Assembly: GCA_945980015.1 (NCBI GenBank)
Contig: CAMFQI010000012.1
Coordinates: 1 to 11,022 of the forward strand
Length of the DNA: 11,022 nucleotides
Direction: 5' to 3'
Source: an uncultured Eubacterium sp.
Lineage (GTDB): Bacteria > Bacillota > Clostridia > Oscillospirales > Acutalibacteraceae
The position numbers and the translations under genes were made by a program. Below the pieces are notes generated by a model, which was not told the DNA's origin, did no database searches, and saw only the letters and a list, made by a program, of their open reading frames with translations. Every line of letters begins with the position of its first letter. Within the stretch, counting starts at the first letter, position 1. Shown here piece after piece: positions 8,089-11,022 of the stretch.

Positions 8089-9271
8089 ATTGTACCTCTG
8101 TTACACGGGAAATTATAGTAGAATTTCTCAGTTTTGTGGTTATAATATCGCCTGTTTTTACGTCGTTGGCACTCGTTATCACGGTATTATTATGTGTTGT
8201 CAGCGAATAACCTCTTGCGAGAACAGAAAGCGGACTTAAAGCATTGAGCATTGAAGCCGCCTTTGAAAGCTCTAACTGTTTTTGGTTAATAGCTCTTTTC
8301 ATTTCGTCGTTCATAATTTTTGTAATCTGCTGCAATTTTTCAAAATACGGCGAAATGAAAAGAGAAACGCTTTCTTCGTTAAAGCGTGAAAGACTGTCAA
8401 GCCTTTGGGAAAGCTCAAGAATTTTGTGATTAATACACTTATTCATAAACGCTCTTGAGTCTTCAATATAGGAAAGCTCACTGTTTATATCGGGTACTGC
8501 AAGCTCTGCCGCCGCACTCGGTGTAGGCGCTCTCAAATCTGCAACAAAATCACAAATTGTATAATCGGTTTCGTGACCGACTGCACTGATTACAGGCGTC
8601 CTGCAGTTATACACAGCCTGCGCAACCTCGATAGTATTAAACGCCTGCAAATCCTCAAGCGAGCCGCCGCCTCTGCCGACAATTATTGTATCAACGCCGA
8701 GACCGTCAAGAAATTCAAGAGAACGAACGATATCGTTTTTTGCGTTTTCGCCCTGAACAACGGTCGCAACGATAACAAGCTCGCAAATAGGAAAACGACG
8801 TGAAATAATGTTTTTTATATCTTCGACTGCGGCACCCATATTCGAGGTTGCAACGCCGATTTTTTTGGGATATTTTGGGATAGGCTTTTTATGAAGCGGC
8901 GAAAACCAGCCACGTTTTTCAAGCGTAGATTTTAGTTGCTCATAAGCAAGCGCAAGCTCGCCTATGCCCTTTGGATGCATACCCTTTACATAAAGCTGAT
9001 ATGCTCCGTCTCTTTCGTACACCCCGATTCTACCAAAGCAAACTACATTCATTCCGTTTTCGACATTGAATCTTAACGAAGCGTTATCACTTGAGAACAT
9101 AACGCATTTTATTTGAGACGAGCTATCTTTAAGCGTGAAATAAATATGACCGCTTGGATAGTGCTTAAAATTCGATATCTCGCCCGAAACATATATACTT
9201 TGGAGCAAAGCAGTCTCATCAAGCACCGATTTTATATATCTATTCAGTTGTGATACTGTTAATGTTGTCAT
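8081..9271 (-). CDS. xseA: Exonuclease VII large subunit
   Basis: XseA is the catalytic subunit of exonuclease VII, a metal-stimulated nuclease that degrades single-stranded DNA into oligonucleotides and acts in mismatch repair and removal of damaged ends. The 396 residues begin with an OB fold (about 1-100). The catalytic domain follows, with SNMGAAVEDI (143-152), GRGGGS (199-204), VGHETD (231-236) and ADLRAPTPSAAAE (244-256). A helical region (about 265-345) then holds the likely XseB-binding coiled coils, and a C-terminal segment includes SPLSVLARGYSL (346-357). The ATG at 9271 overlaps the stop of the upstream gene in an ATGA, and the downstream xseB overlaps by 8 nt, so translation looks coupled on both sides. 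All family motifs are intact. Confidence 0.96.
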   Translation of the reverse strand: MTTLTVSQLNRYIKSVLDETALLQSIYVSGEISNFKHYPSGHIYFTLKDSSSQIKCVMFSSDNASLRFNVENGMNVVCFGRIGVYERDGAYQLYVKGMHPKGIGELALAYEQLKSTLEKRGWFSPLHKKPIPKYPKKIGVATSNMGAAVEDIKNIISRRFPICELVIVATVVQGENAKNDIVRSLEFLDGLGVDTIIVGRGGGSLEDLQAFNTIEVAQAVYNCRTPVISAVGHETDYTICDFVADLRAPTPSAAAELAVPDINSELSYIEDSRAFMNKCINHKILELSQRLDSLSRFNEESVSLFISPYFEKLQQITKIMNDEMKRAINQKQLELSKAASMLNALSPLSVLARGYSLTTHNNTVITSANDVKTGDIITTKLRNSTIISRVTEVQYE

Positions 9272-10185
9272 AATCTGTTTTCTTCTAGGTAAGCGTAAAC
9301 GGCACAGCCTACGGCATTGTCGAGTGAAAACTCACTTTGTGCAAAGTACGCCTTAAATTCATTATTTACATACTCGCGAAGAAGAGAATTAGATGCGACG
9401 CCGCCCGAAAAAACAACGGGCAAATCACCGTATTCTCTCTTTATTCGCCTGAGCATTTCACATATTGTTTGGGAAATAAAGGAAAGAGTGAATTTTGCAA
9501 TTTCCTGCTTTGAAGCACCGGTTTCAAGCATTGCACGAGCCTTGTTTTCAACTCCGCTTAGCGAACAGTCAAGCCCCTTCATACTCGGCTTAATTTTGAA
9601 ATTTTGCTCACATTCACTTGAGAGTAAATCAAGTTGCCTTCCGCACGGAAAATCAAGACCTAGCATAACGCCTGTTCTGTCAACAGCCTGTCCTGCCTTT
9701 AGGTCAAGGCTTTGGGCGATAATTTCGGCGCTTATTATTTCGTTTTTATCGGGATTTACGAGCAAAGCCTCTGTTGTACCGCCGCTTAAATGAAATGCAA
9801 TAAACCGCTCGTTTATTAAATCAAGACGGTTTACGCAGTAAAGGGACGCCAAAATATGACCCACCTGATGCGAGGTTTCGTACAAAGGAACACCTGCCGC
9901 CTTTGATACGGCGTTTGCCGTATTTACACCGACAAGAAAGCACGGCATATAGCTACCCTCAATATTTCTGGGACGAGTGCTTACACCGACGGCAGTAATA
10001 TTACCGATTTCAACGGAATTAAGAAGCGACGGCATATTAACGGTATGCTGAAAAACGGCGTCGCTTTGGCGAAGTCCTTTTTCACCTGACTTTACGCTAA
10101 GCACCTTTTTCGCCTGCTTAACATTATTGCCGTCGTATGCGGCTACGGAAGTAGTATAATTACTTGTATCAAAGCCGAGATACAT
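9268..10185 (-). CDS. TsaD/Kae1-like paralogue (peptidase M22 family), function uncertain
   Basis: This ASKHA-fold protein of 305 residues is related to TsaD (YgjD/Kae1), the catalytic subunit for tRNA t6A modification, but is shorter than true TsaD (about 335-345). Seen are an N-terminal phosphate-loop-like FDTSNYTTSVA (5-15), the metal-ligand pair HQVGH (106-110), HLSGGTTE (132-139), GQAVDRTGVMLGLDFPCG (165-182), FSGGVASNSLLRE (259-271) and the C-terminal SLDNA (287-291), whose D289 matches the third metal ligand. In canonical TsaD the SGG motif continues with His (SGGHT); here it is SGGTT. It overlaps nusB by one base (TAATG), has AAGGGTGA upstream (10,192-10,198) and overlaps xseA by 4 nt. 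Clostridial genomes often carry such a gene in this cluster, often labelled O-sialoglycoprotein endopeptidase; a protease role is unsupported. It may assist t6A formation or do something else. Confidence 0.82.
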   Translation of the reverse strand: MYLGFDTSNYTTSVAAYDGNNVKQAKKVLSVKSGEKGLRQSDAVFQHTVNMPSLLNSVEIGNITAVGVSTRPRNIEGSYMPCFLVGVNTANAVSKAAGVPLYETSHQVGHILASLYCVNRLDLINERFIAFHLSGGTTEALLVNPDKNEIISAEIIAQSLDLKAGQAVDRTGVMLGLDFPCGRQLDLLSSECEQNFKIKPSMKGLDCSLSGVENKARAMLETGASKQEIAKFTLSFISQTICEMLRRIKREYGDLPVVFSGGVASNSLLREYVNNEFKAYFAQSEFSLDNAVGCAVYAYLEENRL

Positions 10186-10568
10186 TACTTTTCACCCTTA
10201 ATTACTGCACCCAATACGCCGTTAATAAAGGAATAATCACCCTCACCCGAATAAGTCTTCGCAAGCTCAACCGCTTCATTTACGGCAACGCTGTCGGGCA
10301 CCTCGTCGACATACATAATCTCATATAAGGCAAGGCGAAGAATTGCAAGATTAACCTTTGGCAATCTTGTTGTACGCCAGCCCTTTGAGTATTTATTGAT
10401 AAATTCATCAAGCTCGTCCTTTTTTGAAATAACGCCCTCAAAAAGCAATCTAGCGTAATCACCTATTTTAGAAACATTTTCCTCGTAAGTCGCAAGCGCC
10501 TCGTCGTTATTGAATAAATCCTGAAATACAAGGCAAAACGCCTGCTCTCTTTGTTCTTTTCTTGTCAT
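10185..10568 (-). CDS. nusB: Transcription antitermination factor NusB
   Basis: NusB binds boxA RNA together with ribosomal protein S10 (NusE) and keeps RNA polymerase processive on rRNA operons. From the ATG at 10,568 the protein has 127 residues, slightly shorter than E. coli NusB (139), and is all-helical. Recognisable are the N-terminal MTRKEQREQAFCLVFQ (1-16), the core WRTTRLPKVNLAILRLALYE (64-83), the VNEAVELAKTYS segment (96-107) and FINGVLGAV (114-122). The frame stays open four codons further to a TTG at 10,580, but that would place the start upstream of the GGGAG ribosome binding site (10,574-10,578) and inside the hairpin's T tract, so the ATG is preferred. A terminator-like hairpin ends 5 nt before that site. 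The gene begins the tightly packed operon. Confidence 0.95.
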   Translation of the reverse strand: MTRKEQREQAFCLVFQDLFNNDEALATYEENVSKIGDYARLLFEGVISKKDELDEFINKYSKGWRTTRLPKVNLAILRLALYEIMYVDEVPDSVAVNEAVELAKTYSGEGDYSFINGVLGAVIKGEK

Positions 10569-10573
10569 ATAAA

Positions 10574-10578
10574 CTCCC
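10574..10578 (-). promoter_or_regulatory. nusB ribosome binding site directly after the hairpin T tract
   Basis: GGGAG on the minus strand with 5 nt (TTTAT) to the ATG at 10,568. It follows the T5 tract of the upstream hairpin without a gap and decides the ATG over the TTG at 10,580. Confidence 0.7.
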
Positions 10579-10613
10579 AAAAAGCCGACCCTGTCAGTTA
10601 TGATAGAGTCGGC
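10579..10613 (-). terminator. Terminator or attenuator hairpin between the Asp23 gene and nusB
   Basis: On the minus strand GCCGAC (10,613-10,608) pairs with GTCGGC (10,589-10,584). The stem continues inwards to about 13 positions, with one mismatch and one G-U pair, around a TAAC loop (10,600-10,597), and is followed by T5 (10,583-10,579). It begins 8 nt after the Asp23-gene stop. Only 10 nt separate it from the nusB ATG, so no promoter fits between them; the hairpin must be read through, at least in part, unless an antitermination mechanism acts. The short T run followed by GGG suggests partial termination. Confidence 0.75.
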
Positions 10614-10621
10614 GGCATAAA

Positions 10622-11014
10622 TTATTTTTCAGTTGTGAAAGGTTCGGTAGAGTCGCCGGACTCAGGAAAATCAATACCGGCAATAACGACATTCACCTTA
10701 CATACGGCGTTGCCGGTCATATTCTCGATTGCTTCCCGCACTGTGTTTTGAATATTCTCGCACACGGTTCTGATTTTCTTATTCGGGAGAATGTTGATGT
10801 AAATGCTTATGTCAAGCTTATCTCCGTCCTGCGAAATTCTTACCGGACTCATTACCTTTAGGCTGCCCTTTTTTATTGTATTTACTACGTCGGCAGGTCT
10901 GTTGGAAAAAGAGCTTACACCGTCAACATCCTTTGCCGCGTTAATTGCGATTGAAGAAATGGCTTCCTCGGATATGATGATATTGCCTTTTTCGTTTGAT
11001 TTTGTAATTTCCAT
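10622..11014 (-). CDS. Asp23/Gls24-family protein (YqhY-like)
   Basis: This small cytoplasmic protein belongs to the Asp23/Gls24 (DUF322) family. The 130 residues show the family pattern: an opening strand KGNIIISEEAISSIA (about 9-23), the AAKDVDGVSSF segment (about 26-36), a central VRISQDGDKLDISIYINI (about 59-76), and a C-terminal TVREAIENMTG helix with VCKVNVVIAGIDF. In B. subtilis the paralogue yqhY lies at this place between the acc genes and nusB and is linked to lipid synthesis control; family members elsewhere are envelope-stress proteins. The ATG at 11,014 is used; a TTG at 11,020 is also in frame. Only 8 nt lie upstream before the window ends, so neither a ribosome binding site nor a start further upstream can be judged. 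It is followed by the hairpin before nusB. Confidence 0.85.
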   Translation of the reverse strand: MEITKSNEKGNIIISEEAISSIAINAAKDVDGVSSFSNRPADVVNTIKKGSLKVMSPVRISQDGDKLDISIYINILPNKKIRTVCENIQNTVREAIENMTGNAVCKVNVVIAGIDFPESGDSTEPFTTEK

Positions 11015-11022
11015 ATGCAAAA

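Noticed and set aside
9317..9793. A 158-codon open frame on the plus strand opposite the TsaD-like gene
   Set aside because: It lies wholly antisense to a well-supported gene, its translation resembles no family I recognise, and it lacks a clear ribosome binding site; it is most likely a shadow frame.
10601..10607. Possible -10 element (TATCAT on the minus strand) upstream of nusB
   Set aside because: No matching -35 element at proper spacing, and the bases are part of the hairpin stem; not enough to call a promoter.

Overview
The window is a single dense block of twelve protein genes, all on the minus strand, so transcription runs from the high coordinates (about 11,020) towards position 1. 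Gene content, gene order and protein style point to a member of the Clostridia (Firmicutes/Bacillota), most likely a gut-type Oscillospirales/Ruminococcaceae-like organism. The family-level placement is an inference; the Clostridia placement is well supported. In transcription order the genes are: Asp23-family protein, nusB, a TsaD/Kae1-like paralogue, xseA, xseB, ispA, dxs, tlyA, nadK, argR, recN, tyrS. This is a variant of the Firmicutes cluster known in Bacillus subtilis as yqhY-nusB-folD-xseA-xseB-ispA-dxs-yqxC-ahrC-recN.

Region by region: 10,622-11,014 is the Asp23-family gene, followed by a terminator-like hairpin (10,579-10,613) that sits immediately in front of the nusB ribosome binding site. 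From nusB (10,568) to recN (1,325) the genes overlap by 1-8 nt or are separated by at most about 22 nt, so they read as one operon with several translationally coupled junctions. tyrS follows recN after 24 nt and ends in a clean intrinsic terminator (46-72). No gene-free stretch exceeds 80 nt. No tRNA, rRNA, CRISPR array, genuine mobile element or long repeat was seen.

Functionally the operon mixes transcription antitermination (NusB), DNA repair (exonuclease VII XseA/XseB and RecN), isoprenoid precursor synthesis (Dxs making DXP, IspA making farnesyl diphosphate), NADP supply (NadK), rRNA methylation (TlyA), arginine-responsive regulation (ArgR) and tRNA charging (TyrS). These are housekeeping functions.

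No undescribed biological system is evident. The observations most worth a second look are: a near-perfect Tn5/Nextera mosaic-end sequence at bases 1-19, which marks an artificial contig edge; the hairpin in front of nusB; the TsaD-like paralogue occupying the place where B. subtilis has folD; and tyrS, rather than spoIVB/spo0A, following recN without room for a T-box leader.
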